A stretch of 64,000 nucleotides of DNA, from the NCBI GenBank assembly GCA_024138025.1, contig JAMXBD010000817.1:1-64000 (forward strand), read 5' to 3'. The stretch is from Combretum micranthum (Eukaryota; Streptophyta; Magnoliopsida; Myrtales; Combretaceae). The position numbers and the translations under genes were made by a program. Below the pieces are notes generated by a model. It was not told the DNA's origin, made no database searches, and was given only the letters and a program-made list of their open reading frames with translations. Of this stretch, positions 12,781 to 24,665 are shown piece by piece (positions within the stretch are counted from its first letter, which is position 1; the number at the start of each line of letters is the position of its first letter).

Positions 12781-13968
12781 GATCCTGCCGCTCCAGTATT
12801 CCTTTGAGGACAGTAAGTTGCTATATGACCTATCTTCTTACAGATAAAGCAGGTCGCACTTCCTGTTTTTGGACACTTGGCAGCATGATGTCCACTTTCA
12901 CCACAATAAAAGCATTTATGTTGCAGATATGGGCAATCTCTTGGATAATGAGCGCCCTTACATTTCCAACAGGTAACATTACTTCTCCCGGTATTTCCAC
13001 TTTGACACTTCCAATTGGCTTAACAAATTTCCCTTTCTTAGGAACAGTACTCGTCTCCCACATTATCATGAATCCTTTTTCCAAAAGTTTGCCCCCGTTT
13101 CTTATATCTTTCCACTTCATATTTCCTAGCGCGTTCTATCACTCGCGCCTTTCTACCATAGCAGCGAAATCAATAATCTCAAATTCAGTAAGCCTCCTCT
13201 GAAAATGGGGCTCTAATCCAGCCATAAAAGTCTGCCTTTTTAATTCATCACTCTTTGTATGCGTCAGGGGCAAATTGCAGTAGCCGATTGAATTCATGTT
13301 CATATTCATCAATTGTCTTACTCCCTTGAGTCAAATTCATTAGATCTGTACTATACTTCGCTTTCAAGCTGCCCGGGAAATATTCTTTCAAAATTCCCGT
13401 TGAAAACTTCCCACGTTATGGGATGTGGTAATCCTCTCTGCTTCGAATCCCACCATATTCTTGCCCTTAACCGCAGCAAGTAGGTTCCGTATGGTACCTT
13501 AAGTGCTTCAGGTATCTGAAACACGTCAAATGATCGCTCAATTTGCGACAACCAGTCTTCTTCTTCCGGTTTTCCCGGCATTCCCTCAAAGTACCTGTTA
13601 CACTTTATAAACTCAGGTAACAAATTCCTTTGTGGTCTCCAAGGTGGTGGAGGTGGTAATTCATGATCATGTCGAGGTGGTCCTTGCACTTCAGCTGCAG
13701 ATTCAACACGTCTTTCTTGATTTCTCGGTTCTTCCACAGGTGGTTGAACCGATGCAACACGTTCCTCATTTCTCCTAGTAGAAGCTCGAGGCATAGGTGG
13801 TGCCTCAGGAGGTGGTGCTACGGTGGTATTTGCCCAGCTTGCAAAGCTTGCAAAATTAGGGTGTTCTGTTGTTGATTGCTTGCAAAATAGTCTCCAAGCG
13901 ATTAGGTTGTAGTGCCGGTTCCTCATTAGGTGGATTTGTTGGTACTCTTGCAGTTCTTCTCCTTCCAC
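12781..13968 (-). pseudogene. Gag (capsid/nucleocapsid), frameshifted
   Basis: The first open part (13351-13968, start at 13968) has a Pro-rich linker and then the capsid-like block with FEGMPGKPEEEDWLSQIERS, IWWDSKQRG and ITWEVFNGNFERIFPG. The next stretch continues in other frames with DLMNLTQGSKTIDEYEHEFN (about 13280-13345). About 12800-12990 encodes three zinc knuckles: CWKCKGAHYPRDC, CFYCGESGHHAAKC and CFICKKIGHIATYC. The first has only three residues before the His. At least two frameshifts lie between capsid and knuckles. It would form the virus-like particle and bind element RNA. The same three-knuckle layout recurs in the element at 52030-60666. Confidence 0.88.
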
Positions 13969-14441
13969 CTCTCATTCTCGGCGCTCTACTATAAATTGCA
14001 TATTAAATAAGGTAAGTCTCGTTTATTGTAACCATTTCTTATTCAAGCTATTTTTGCTTCTTACTGCATTTTTCATGGAGTATCTCATGCATGTGTAAAT
14101 CTTTCATAATTTAAAAATACACATGATACTTTCCTAACATGAGCATACTTTCTTTACTACTTCACTTACATTTCATTCACACATGATAACATATATATGT
14201 ACACCAAAACATAAACATACTTGTATTCCATATTAGTGCCATATGTACAACATCAAAAATTGCACTAACTATCGTCACTAATACCAAATACATCACATCA
14301 TAATAGAGTTCCTAGAGTTAGTGCTTTATATACAACATCAAAATTTGCACTAACTATCTATCTACTAGATCATCAAAAGAACATCACCATAAGTCATACA
14401 TATTTAGTCTATTTATAATACATAAAACAACATTCTTTCCA
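13969..14441. other. AT-rich spacer upstream of gag
   Basis: There is no coding pattern. A short imperfect direct repeat with CATCAAAAWTTGCACTAACTAT occurs at about 14250-14271 and 14336-14357. It is probably untranslated leader between the accessory open region and gag. Confidence 0.5.
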
Positions 14442-15467
14442 CTAAAACTCTCTAGGGGGTGGGGTAAAGTGGTCTCTTGCCCTTATCTCGGGCATCCAAC
14501 TGTGGGTACTCTCCTGATCACTGGAGTCGCTGCTGCTCAACTCGTGGATCTCAACATGCTGTCCAGGTGGAGCTAAACTAAGCTCAGATCCATCAAGCTG
14601 TACTCCCTGTGTCTTTGGAGCTTGTTTACTCTCATGCACTAACACTGCATCCTCACCACTATCCATCCTCCATGTGGCGTTCCCTTCCATGTATTATATT
14701 GACCAAAAGTACTATGTGTGAAATCCAAGAATTCTAATCCTTGTGGAATTGATGCGTACTCCCTGTCCTGGTCTTCTTTGTCCTGTCAGTATTTTCTTCC
14801 AAGTCAATACTGGCTACTCCTCTTTTGGTTGATCTCCTTTCCTGTCCACTAACTGGTAATACAGTATCCTGAGGAATATTAGGAGAAAAAGTATCACAAA
14901 AACCACAAGGACTCGGGTCAGGCTCAACTGTGGGTATAATAGCAGGTCGACTCTGTAATACTTCCTTAGGAAACCTGCAATTACTAGATGATACATCATC
15001 CACTCATCAGTATATGGATCAGTACTACGTACACCCATATGATCATCCCTAAAATCATGAGCATATATCCAACCTTTGCCAATATACTCCCATATCCTGA
15101 AATCTGGAAGAGTCGGCCTCATGGAATTTATTGATACTACAAATGCTATATTATCTATCTCTACTGCTCCACCATTTCTACCAACAAACCTTTCAAACCT
15201 ATAAATTAATTCAATAGCAGAACCTGGATTCGGGTGTGCTTTCTCCATCAGGAATAACCAATCTCTAAAGAGTGGCCTCAATCCATGTCTCCATTTGCTT
15301 AAAATCTGATCCAAGGTTTGAGGATTGCCTGCCAATGCTAGGTCTTCCACCAAGATCCTCAACCTTCGCCTGTAATCAGTTAAAGTCTCTAAAGGTTGCA
15401 TACTGAAAACCAACCACTTCACATAACAGGTTGCCGGATTAACCTGCACCACAAATAAAATTTGCAT
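14442..15467 (-). pseudogene. Extra coding region between 5' LTR and gag
   Basis: The minus strand between the primer-binding site and gag carries three consecutive open pieces that look like one broken gene. The first (15467 down to about 15010) reads ETLTDYRRRLRILVEDLALA, LSKWRHGLRPLFRDW and then an RFERFVGRNGGA block. The next (14734-15003) begins MDDVSSSNCRFPKEV and ends basic, with GQERRSTKRGV. The last (14442-14690) is acidic, with HEIHELSSSDSSDQEST-like composition. The tail of the first frame past 15000 looks like out-of-frame Leu/Val/Phe-rich sequence. I do not recognise a family. The first part loosely resembles a Gag helical region, but that is weak. It is sense to the element and not host-like. 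Confidence 0.5.
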
Positions 15468-15614
15468 GACTAATAATAATCATACAGATTTTATTTTAGG
15501 TTCTTAATTCTACCCAAATCTACCCACTAATTCTAAATAAATTCTATTACTACTACTATGTATACTAATTATGATTTTGTTTAATTTCATCTTTTTCTTA
15601 TACTTGCAACCACA

Positions 15615-15626
15615 GCTCTGATACCA
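15615..15626 (-). other. Primer-binding site, tRNA-iMet type
   Basis: Read on the minus strand, TGGTATCAGAGC begins eight bases inside the element's 5' LTR edge. These 12 bases are complementary to the 3' end of plant initiator methionine tRNA, the usual primer for Ty3/gypsy chromoviruses. Confidence 0.88.
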
Positions 15627-15634
15627 ACTAAATC

Positions 15635-18600
15635 TGTCACGCCCCAATAGTACCCTAGTAGTAATATATATATTATGATATAGCCTGATAATCCAGACGA
15701 TATCAAATACACATATTCATACTAGAACTACTTTGGAAAGTGACGTATATTTAACAAAACAGGATCTTTTTGGTTGCGTGATAAGAAACGATGAAAGTAA
15801 ATAAAATCATAATACCATAATTAAGTACTACAGTCTGAATAATAACTATTACAAACCATAAAACTATCTAAGTTCTCAGATAATAAAATTGATGCACTAA
15901 CATCAATTAATACATATAAATAAAGAAACTATTTTCCCTGTTTCCAAAACTCTTCAAGCTTTAGAATCATACCGGCTCTAAGCTCCTAGAAGCCACCAAC
16001 CAAGGCTTAAGTGTCATCCTGTAAGGACTGTAGGAGTGTGAGCATAACCACGGGCTCAGTGAATAACCAGACTTATCACAACAAGCAAGTTATTATCAAT
16101 CATATGCAATGCATCAATCAAACACATGAACAATTACAAGCTTGGACAAACCGGAATCCAAACAGGAAGGAGATTTACGCCCTCTCATCGGGGTTGAAGG
16201 AACCGATACCTGAATCACCTACCCAGGAGAAACTAAGTACACAGGAATCCATAATCCTCACAATTATTATCTCTTTATGTTAATGAAGTTTTAAACACTC
16301 AGTTCCTGTCTTGTACCTTAGAAACTCCACTAAGTGTTAGCCATTTCACAGCGATACCATGGGCGGCGTCCTTCGTTACCAGTTAGTTCCCATGGAACCG
16401 ACAGAACAAGGTAAACTTGCGTAGAACTAATAGCCCATTGCCTAGAAAAACCAAGTATTACCAAGAACCGAAATTCTAACACGTGATAGGTGTTCGTAAA
16501 AATAATGCAGTTTATGCAAATCGTGCAATGCATGTCCGTTTCATTTATAGTACCGACAGTTGTTAATCAAGTTTAAGGCGATCATACAATTTACAGACAA
16601 TCATCAACATATTTCATACAATATTTATCATACAATAGGATTATCGCTTATATTATGATAGTTTGCCATGCAATCATACACCAGCATCATGTGTATCCCA
16701 ATCCCGCATGCATATCAATTAAATATATATATATTATTTAATTGCAACTATACTACAAGCACAAACAATGTAACAAGTCTAAGTCACTCACCTGCTCATA
16801 CTGATCAGTCGTAGTAATCGACCGGGAAATCCTCGACGGAGTCGAAATTACCTATTAAGATGAAATATTCATCAATAATATTTATAAATAGGAAATTAAA
16901 TTCCTATGAGTGCTAAGTGTCCTAGATCGGTATTTGGTATTATTCCTATGGTTTATAGTGATTTCCTAAAGTATTAATTCTTATGGAAAAGGAATATCTA
17001 TTGCTTACTTCTTTTAAGTTTCTTCGATGGAAGATTGTTTAGAGAATCCCATTTAAACTTTCATTTATTAAGTTCTGTTATAATTTATAGAAGTCTTGGC
17101 ATGTATAATTTCTATGAATTGTTCATGACATTTTTCTTGTAATAAAGGACTTCTAATCATGCTTGTAAAGTTTGTTTTATCAAGCTTTATGTTCATATAA
17201 GGTCTTAGAAGCTTTAAACATGCATTTAGACTAAATTGGATGAAGTTTGAGTCTTGTTTTGTTCACTTCATCCTCAAATCCGAATTTACTATTACCACAA
17301 TTATAAGACTTCTAAGTTGTTTTTTTCTCTTCCAACAATATCTATGCATTCTCAACACATCAACCATCTATTCTCTTGAATTCATCAATAGATTTACAAC
17401 CTTTATCAACCACAAAACTTTCTTGGAATGCTCAATAATTCATCCTAAGGTCTATTCATAAATTTAACAAGGAGGTTGTAATTTGGAGCTTACCTTGGAT
17501 TGGGATGGAAGGAGGTTGCTCAACTTCCTCTTAAAGCAAGAATTGAACCTAAACCAAAGATTAGATGATGAGTTTCTAACTAAACACATTAACTAAAATG
17601 AGAGTTTATTAATGAAATCAAATCTCCTCACCTTGTCAAGCTAAACCTCCTCTTGAACCCTAGGATAACTTAGGATTTTTGATTCGGTTTTGGTTATTGA
17701 TGAGCTTAGTGTGTGTATATAAGGTATGGAAGTAGGCTAGGGTTTATGGTAGAGTACACAATGTTCCTAAGCTTCTTTGTTGATGGTGGAAATGGAAAAA
17801 GGAATTGGAAGAGTGCTGGACGCACTTGGGTTTGCAGCTGGAATTTGAGAGTGTTTTTGGGGTTTATGAGCTCCAAGTGTGTCTAACTTAGGCTTATATA
17901 CTTATACTAGGATTAGACTAAGTTTTAGAGGCTTTGGAGTTGGTTTTGGACTTGAAAATGCTTGTAAATGCAGCTGGATTTTCTACACGATTTGCAATGT
18001 TGGATGCAAACTTTGACTTGGTTTGACAGATTTTTGGTGGCTATCTTTGAGGCTTTAATTTGTTTGGTAGCTAATTAATGCTATTTATGTGTGTAAAATA
18101 AGAGATCAACTAGTGTAAAAATCGGGTCAAAACTTGTTGAAGTTTGAAGTGTGAAAACTGGAATTTCTGGAACAATTTCACCTTGATTTTTGGACGAATT
18201 TGGGATCCGATTTTCTTATTAATTTTTGGTGTATGAAGTGTCCATTTGAAGGCTCCTTATTGGTGTTTAATTGGTCAAAATTTCAGCTCATTTAATCCTA
18301 GGAATGTTGCAAAAATCGGAGTTAGATTTGGAGATGTGTGCTGCTGTATATTGTGGAATTTCTCCTCTGCTGCAGCTGTAAGATATGATTTTTGGCCAAC
18401 AATTTGGAACGGTTATGGTTGTTTTTCTAAGCTGAAATTCTCCTCATTTAATGTTATTCACATGTGGAGTGTTTTGATTGGCTTTTGGGTCAATTTGGTT
18501 TGAATTTAGAAGCTCAAATTTGAATCAACTTGGTCAGCAAAATTTGGTCTCTGCAGCAGGGGATGTTCTTGCTGCTGCATCACGATTTTCTAGCTAAATT

Positions 18601-19735
18601 CGGAGTTGTTTTTCTATCCCATTTGGTTTGTAATTCTTGTACATTAATTGTGGGTATAGATGTAGATTTTGATTGGTTTGGATGTCCTTTTCGGGTTGAA
18701 ATTCGTTGGAAAAATCGGATCAAAGTTGGATGAAAAATCAGCTGGTTGCAGTGCTCTGTTTCGCTCAATGTTCTGCTCTTTCCTAGTTGGCCATGCTGTG
18801 CGTGTGTTGGCCTGTTGCTGCTGCTGGTTGCTGAAGCTGCTGCTGTGCGTGTTGCTGAAGCTGCTGCTGTCCACTGCTGTTTGGTTGCTGCTGCTGCTTA
18901 TTGCGGAAGCTGCTGCTGTCCATTGCTGTTCGGTTGCTGCTGTTCATGTGCGTGGAGCTCCTTCCTTCTGCTGCTGCTGCTGCATATGAATGCAGCAATT
19001 CTCTGCTGCCCGATCCACGCCCAATCCTTCATGCGGCATTTGAAATCCAATTTTCTCCCTTTTTTTTATATATATATTTACATATTTAATAGTTGCAGAA
19101 AAAAAAAATATTTTTACTAAAAATATATATATATATAAATTATTCGCGTATATTTATACTCGTTATATTTACGTTTTATCAAGATAATATTATCTAAATT
19201 ACTACAATATTTTAAATTATTTGTATTTTCAAATTTTTAGTTAAAACTTCACACGATTAATTATTTTTAATATTTTTAACTTACGTGATTAAATTTTCAA
19301 ACTCGATTAATTAAATTAGGAACCAAGTCCTAATAAAGCTAGAATTTCCTAACAATTAAAACAGCGGTTTCGAAATTTTCTTTTTAATTCTAAGTTGATA
19401 ATTATTGTTCAGTATTAGTGTTTGTTTATATTTATAATCTATTGTTTTATACCGATAAGCTCTATAAATAAACTGTATCTTATCGGTTTCGAAATTTTAA
19501 ATCTATTTCTAGTTATATCTTGAATTATCAGTTCAAGATACGAAATCTCTTTATATATTATATATATATATCTATTAAGGTCAAGAAAATTTTTACTCGG
19601 GTTTTCAAACTAGAAATGAGTATATCACAACTCATTAGTCTATTCTAGGATTTCTATCGGTTTCTAAACTCACTATCTATTTTACGTTTTCTATTTTACT
19701 ACGGTATACTATTGTGAAAATTTCCGGGGTTTACA
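15635..19735 (-). repeat. LTR of the 4972-19735 element (element 5' LTR)
   Basis: This is the right copy of the long terminal repeat, 4101 bp, followed at once by the target copy AAACC. In element orientation it is the promoter-bearing 5' LTR, next to the primer-binding site at 15615-15626. It matches the left LTR along its whole length, differing by scattered transitions and short indels, including a shorter CTG tract near 18967-18984. Confidence 0.95.
18795..18986. repeat. CTG/TGC-rich tract inside the right LTR
   Basis: This is the counterpart of the 8160-8363 tract. Its terminal CTG run (about 18967-18984) is several units shorter than in the left LTR. Because both LTRs were identical at insertion, the difference arose afterwards by slippage, unequal exchange or assembly error. 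Confidence 0.88.
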
Positions 19736-20173
19736 AAACCGAATTTCCTAAGCATTAAAGGCCCATGTTTACTTTTTAATATTTTTCTTTTTCCTAATGA
19801 TTTCATTACACCTCTAATAATATGCTAAAGATGTTTTAATTAAAGTAAAAAAAAAAATAAAATAAGAAAACATGTAACCCATTCCTAGCCCTAAACTATG
19901 ACATCCATGGAGGGTAATGCAGAATGGTTAAAAATGTGATTAATTAAATTAAATGGCATATACTGAATTACATACTTTTGTAGATGTTATTATTCCCTAT
20001 ACTATTATATATTACTTTGAATTACTCGCTTTATACATGGAGACTTGACTAGTTCTCACAAAACCTCCTAATATATCTATTCCGACAAATAATTATGGCA
20101 CCCTAGTAGACAAATTCTTTATCGAATTATTCCTAGTATATTGAAAAGAAAAAAAAAAAAAAGACTAACATAT
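19736..20173. other. AT-rich flank between gypsy element and solo LTR
   Basis: It begins with the second AAACC target copy and continues the pre-insertion sequence of 3901-4971. No gene is visible. A poly(A) run lies at about 20145-20162. Confidence 0.45.
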
Positions 20174-20205
20174 TGTTAGGAGAAAGCCTAACAATATGTT
20201 AGTCT
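20162..20205. repeat. Perfect 19-bp inverted repeat with 6-base loop
   Basis: Arms 20162-20180 (AGACTAACATATTGTTAGG) and 20187-20205 are exact reverse complements around the loop AGAAAG. The left arm straddles the outside edge of the solo LTR. Confidence 0.95.
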
Positions 20206-20978
20206 AATTCCTAATCACGATAACAACCAAAAACTTGATTAATCATATAATTAATCAACATGTGATCAGAGGTTAAATCTCCTCTTGCCAAATGCGATAA
20301 ACAATAAACAATGCGGAAATATAAACAGATAACACCAGAATATAACGTGGAAAAACCAATGCAGGAAAAGCCACCAGACCAACAGCGCTCAAATCTTCCA
20401 CTATAAACAATATAATGGGATTACAAGTTTTCCTCACTAGATCTATCTAGTAGATTTCACAATTCTTCACTATAACCAGTGGATTACAGACAGGAAAAAG
20501 ATTTTTTTTAGAATTTCTCACTCTAGAATTTCCCTCACTTTTCTTTATATCTCTCTCTAGATCTCTCTATCTAAGCTTGAGAAGAGGCCAATACTTGTTC
20601 GTTACAAATCCTAGGACAAAAAGAAGAATATATATATATATATATATATAACAAAGGGAAAATCAATAGACACTCAAAGGCTGGCTCCTATATTTAATGT
20701 AAGCTAGCGGCCTTTAACTCCAATTGTAAGAGTACAATAATTTCATCTCCTTTGTTTTGCAAAAATCTCCTTATTCTAAGTCCTCTTCCAAGTATATGTC
20801 CTATATTACCCTTGATTTGAGTGTCCTCTAAAAATATAACCATATATTTATGATCTCATTGTTCAAAGTGTGTTGGTCCATTCCTACTTTGATTCTAAAG
20901 TCTTCTAAATATATATCCGACATATATTTAAACTCTCTTTGGTTATAGACCCGTATGAGTTGGATCTATACCCCAGCA
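20174..20978 (+). mobile_element. Solo LTR, copia-like
   Basis: An 805-bp unit begins TGTTAGG, ends CCCCAGCA and is flanked by an exact 5-bp duplication CATAT (20169-20173 and 20979-20983). TG...CA ends and a 5-bp duplication are those of an LTR, and no internal region or second LTR is present, so it is a solo LTR left by recombination. The TGTTAGG start and the AACGTGGAAAAACC block near 20345 suggest a copia element (inference). It contains a TA dinucleotide run at about 20629-20652. Orientation relative to the lost internal region is not certain. Confidence 0.8.
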
Positions 20979-21156
20979 CATATTTGAATGGTTAGTATGT
21001 GTGAAATTGCAGTTTCGCCAAATCACACCGATGCATCTTATTCTATTTCCCAGGCCGTTGGTAATGACTCTAGACTATAATATTATTAGCAATAGCAACC
21101 TATTATTATTTCAAAGGTTATAATCATGTTCATAATAATAATAACAAAGATATAAA

Positions 21157-22059
21157 TGGGGTGATCGGATAACCCCTTCGTACGGGGCACCCTTCATACC
21201 TTACTTGACCAAGTAAGATCTGGTGGATATTAAGGGTCATAGGATAAGAAAAGAGTACGAAATGTTCATACCTTATACCCATCCCGAAACCTGTATTCTA
21301 GTATAAATAGGTACAGGTTTTAAGATATCTTGTATTGACCATATTAATTATTATTAAATAATTTTAGTATATAACATATAAAGAATAATAGTCTATTTTT
21401 TTATTTTGTAACAACTTTTGTTTTCAATTATTATTTGTAGACTACCTTATGAAAAATTTTATTATTGAAAAACTTATACTATTTTATTTTAGAAGAAATT
21501 ATTATTTTTCTTTTAGAAGAACTACAGTTATATGAACTTCCAAATCATTTAGAAATGTTGTTTATCTCTAAGGCTGATTAATAAAGAAGTAGTTTCAAAG
21601 TGTTTATTTTTCGAATTTGCCATTGGTTCTACAATTTTATTTAATATCACATAGATAGGTTTTACCACTATTAATTACAAATTTCAAATTTTACACATTA
21701 TACATATTGGAGAATTTGTAATATTAACAAATTATTTTTAAAACTCCTTTCCATGTGTTGTTAATAATGAATATATGAAAATAAGGTAATTTTGCATGTT
21801 ACATGAAGTCATATCAAATATTATAAATTTGAAATTTAAGAAAGAGAAAAAAATAATATAAAAATTTTATAAAAATTTTACAAGCTCCATAGGATGCCAT
21901 ATCAATTTTAAAGGGTACATGGTACAGAGCATAGGATATATGATGGGTATAAGCTATCACATGATAGGTTTCGAATACAAAATTTAATATAATATAACTT
22001 ATAGGATAAGATACAGATTGTGATTTATACCTTGTACACCATGCATCCGCTCATCTCTA
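21157..22059. mobile_element. Possible hAT-type non-autonomous element
   Basis: The right end reads CGCTCATCTCTA, whose complement TAGAGATGAGCGG is a hAT-like terminus. The left end TGGGGTGATCGG is a poor match. Flanks GATATAAA (21149-21156) and GATAAACA (22060-22067) agree at six of eight positions. No transposase is seen. The boundaries are tentative. Confidence 0.4.
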
Positions 22060-23384
22060 GATAAACATATCTAGTTAATAGCAATACAATTCATACCTTA
22101 ATCCATCCTACACGTCTAAAATTATACTTTGATACTAGTACATGCGATTTTAAAAATGGACCACAAATAATACGGTTATTTGATGAAAGATGAAAGGTTA
22201 GAGAGAGTAAGCTGGAACTGATCACTTTCAAAGATAGCAAGTAAAACGTTTTTGGGTACTTTGTTGGAATAAAATTAACTAATTAAATCCATGGCTAAAG
22301 AGTTTTATTACATGGTAATTTTGCCATCAATTGTTTTTCATTCATAACAAATTCCAACACGCTAAGTAACTAATAATTGTTACTGGAGAACTACGTAACT
22401 TGATATATATTTCCAAGTACCCGTATCACCCCCATCTTGAGAACCTAGAGGACCCAATGCATGGCTTTTCGGTTAGCTTAGCAGAAAAGGGTATGGTAGC
22501 TTAGGATTTTTAAGTGTATGTAGTATACATAATACATCATAAGCTTTTTACTTCTTTCCCACCCTACAAAGTGTTATATTACTATTTGTTGGATTAATTC
22601 TTAAGAAATAAACCTGTCTGCCAAAATTTAGCACTAAAAAATTTAGGAATAACAAAAAAGGAAATTTTAATAAAAATACTATTGGATTGAAAATAATCTC
22701 AAAAATAAATAAGTTATACTCGTTTCTTGACTATTACATATAATAATGGAAAAAAGTCATCACTGATCATCATCACCTTCTTCTTCAACTAGCATGAGGA
22801 GATTAGGCTTGATTATATGAACTTGTGGGACCAATAGTATATAAAAAGTAAAATGCTTTTCACTGTAGCAATTTAAATGGGCATAATTAGTCCAAGAGAA
22901 ATTACAAAACCTATTATACCATTTTCCAAGTATTGATTTTCAAGTCCTAGGACATAACTTTATATTGTTTCGACCTCAAAAAAACATTGTTTAAGGCCCA
23001 TAACAGGCTATTTTATTTTATTTTTTGGAATTTGTAATTTTACACTTTTCTCGAATTTTTACTTCTTTAAACCCATTATTTGAAAAGATAAGTTTTACTT
23101 TGCCTATTAATAGGATTATTTTCAATCAAGCTGTACATTTTATAATTTTTTTTTTTTCACTTTAACCCAAGAAACCTATTATAGCTCTTAATAGATGAAT
23201 AAACCCACCTAGAGAAAAAGGGTCTAACTTTTCGTTTTTTACCTCTCCTTTCTAATCAAAATTTTACTGTTATTGAATCATTTAGGAGTTTAAAGATATC
23301 GTAAATACTGGTCGCTTTAATTGTGAGTAATTACAAGAGGCAAAGGCTGTAGGCTTGTAGCCAATAATGGAATGATTAGCAATT
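22060..23384. other. AT-rich intergenic sequence
   Basis: I see no gene, RNA gene or clear element end here. Confidence 0.4.
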
Positions 23385-23760
23385 AGGAAAATGCTAAATG
23401 GAAAAATGAGTAAAATGAATTTTGCTTTTATCCATTGATATTTTCCGGAGATATATGGTTAAGTTATGTTTGTTTTATTATATTCTGATCATTATGGTAT
23501 CATATTTATTTTCTTTTCAAATAGATATTTGTTAAAAAATATATATATACTAATGAAAAATAAATAATTTTATTCACAAACTGACCAAATAGATACGATA
23601 TAAATATGATACAAATAAGTTATAGATGCAGATCAGACACAGATACAATACAGATAAAAATTCAATAATTCAAACATGCCAATGTTAAAATGGGAAAATG
23701 AATAAAATAGATTTTTCCTTTTTTTCTGTTAATATTTTCCAAAGATATATATTTAATCAT
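23385..23760. repeat. Pair of ~75-bp direct repeats around a MITE-like segment
   Basis: The segment at 23388-23460 (starting ATGCTAAATGGAAAAATGAG) recurs, diverged, at 23683-23757 (ATGTTAAAATGGGAAAATGA). Both continue into an ATATTTTCC-GAGATATAT-like block. The DNA between them ends with an alternating GATACA/CAGATA tract that also marks related segments at 24390-24620 and 25860-26100. It may be a duplication flanking an insertion. Confidence 0.55.
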
Positions 23761-24389
23761 TTCCAGCACCCATCAATTGCAACCTTCGTCTTTCATCATA
23801 AATGTTGCTTAAAGCCACTAATAAATATCTTGAATAATGGACAATCACAAGTCTCAGTGTGCCTGATGTCGAATATAAGAAATTTGAAAACAATTTTCTA
23901 CAAAAACAAACCCACCTTGCGGTTTGCACGGTCAAGGTTGCAAAAGGAGGAATCTTAGCTCTTCGGACAAACAGAGAGCTGGAAGATACCGACTAATAAT
24001 TAATGCCAGTTCAGTAATGGAATCCTATTATAAAGGATTTTTATTTTTTATTTTTCTAATTAAGTATAATTTATAAAAAAAAAAGCAATTTTAATATTCA
24101 ATTGCTATAGATACATTCGAATAATGAATAACTATTTAATATTTTTTATTGATAAAAGATTTCTTATAAAATTACAATTACGATAAAATAAACGAGTGAT
24201 TAATATCTTAGTTCTAATTTATTCTAAACCTTGCAACACTTATGTAACTTTCTTTCATATTCAATATTTTTCATATTAGATATTTCGTATAAAATAACTA
24301 TTACGGTCAATTAAATGTTATAATAGTAGTTCATAAAAAATAAAATTGTAATAAAATTACTATTATACTAAAATGAAATAATCATTAAT

Positions 24390-24620
24390 GTCTTGTTTCA
24401 GTTTGTTTGTTTAGATAATCTATTTTTTATTTGTATCTGTATCTGTATCGAAGTAATATATGTAAATATATTCAATTTGTATTTATATTTTATCTATATT
24501 TGATTTATTTAATCTTTTCATTAAAATTATTAATTTTTTATCTATATCTATTTTTTAATAAATAATTTATTAAAAAAATTTAAAAATAGATCTATATCCA
24601 TTTAAAAAAGCTAAACAATC
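24390..24620. repeat. MITE-like segment with GTATCTG tract
   Basis: The segment starts near GTTTGTTTAGATAATC and ends AAACAATCAGAC, whose complement GTCTGATTGTTT partly matches the start. It includes TTGTATCTGTATCTGTATC and a central ATCTATATTTGATTTATTTA block. The 25860-26100 segment has the same order of motifs, so both belong to one short repeat family. No transposase or target duplication was confirmed. Confidence 0.5.
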
Positions 24621-24665
24621 AGACAACATTGTTTGAAGTCATGGCAAGGAGAAGGAAGTCACATG

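Larger units (their letters stand above)
4972..19735 (-). mobile_element. Complete Ty3/gypsy chromovirus with 4.1-kb LTRs
   Basis: A 14.8-kb LTR retrotransposon lies in minus orientation. Its two long direct repeats start TGTCACGCCCC and end GGGGTTTACA on the + strand (4972-9085 and 15635-19735). It is flanked by an exact 5-bp target duplication, AAACC, at 4967-4971 and 19736-19740. In element orientation the order is 5' LTR, primer-binding site, an extra open region, gag with three zinc knuckles, protease, reverse transcriptase, RNase H, integrase, chromodomain, polypurine tract, 3' LTR. Integrase after RNase H plus a chromodomain places it among plant chromoviruses. Very long LTRs suggest the Tekay/Del lineage (inference). 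gag-pol carries several frameshifts, so this copy is unlikely to be autonomous as read. Confidence 0.95.
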
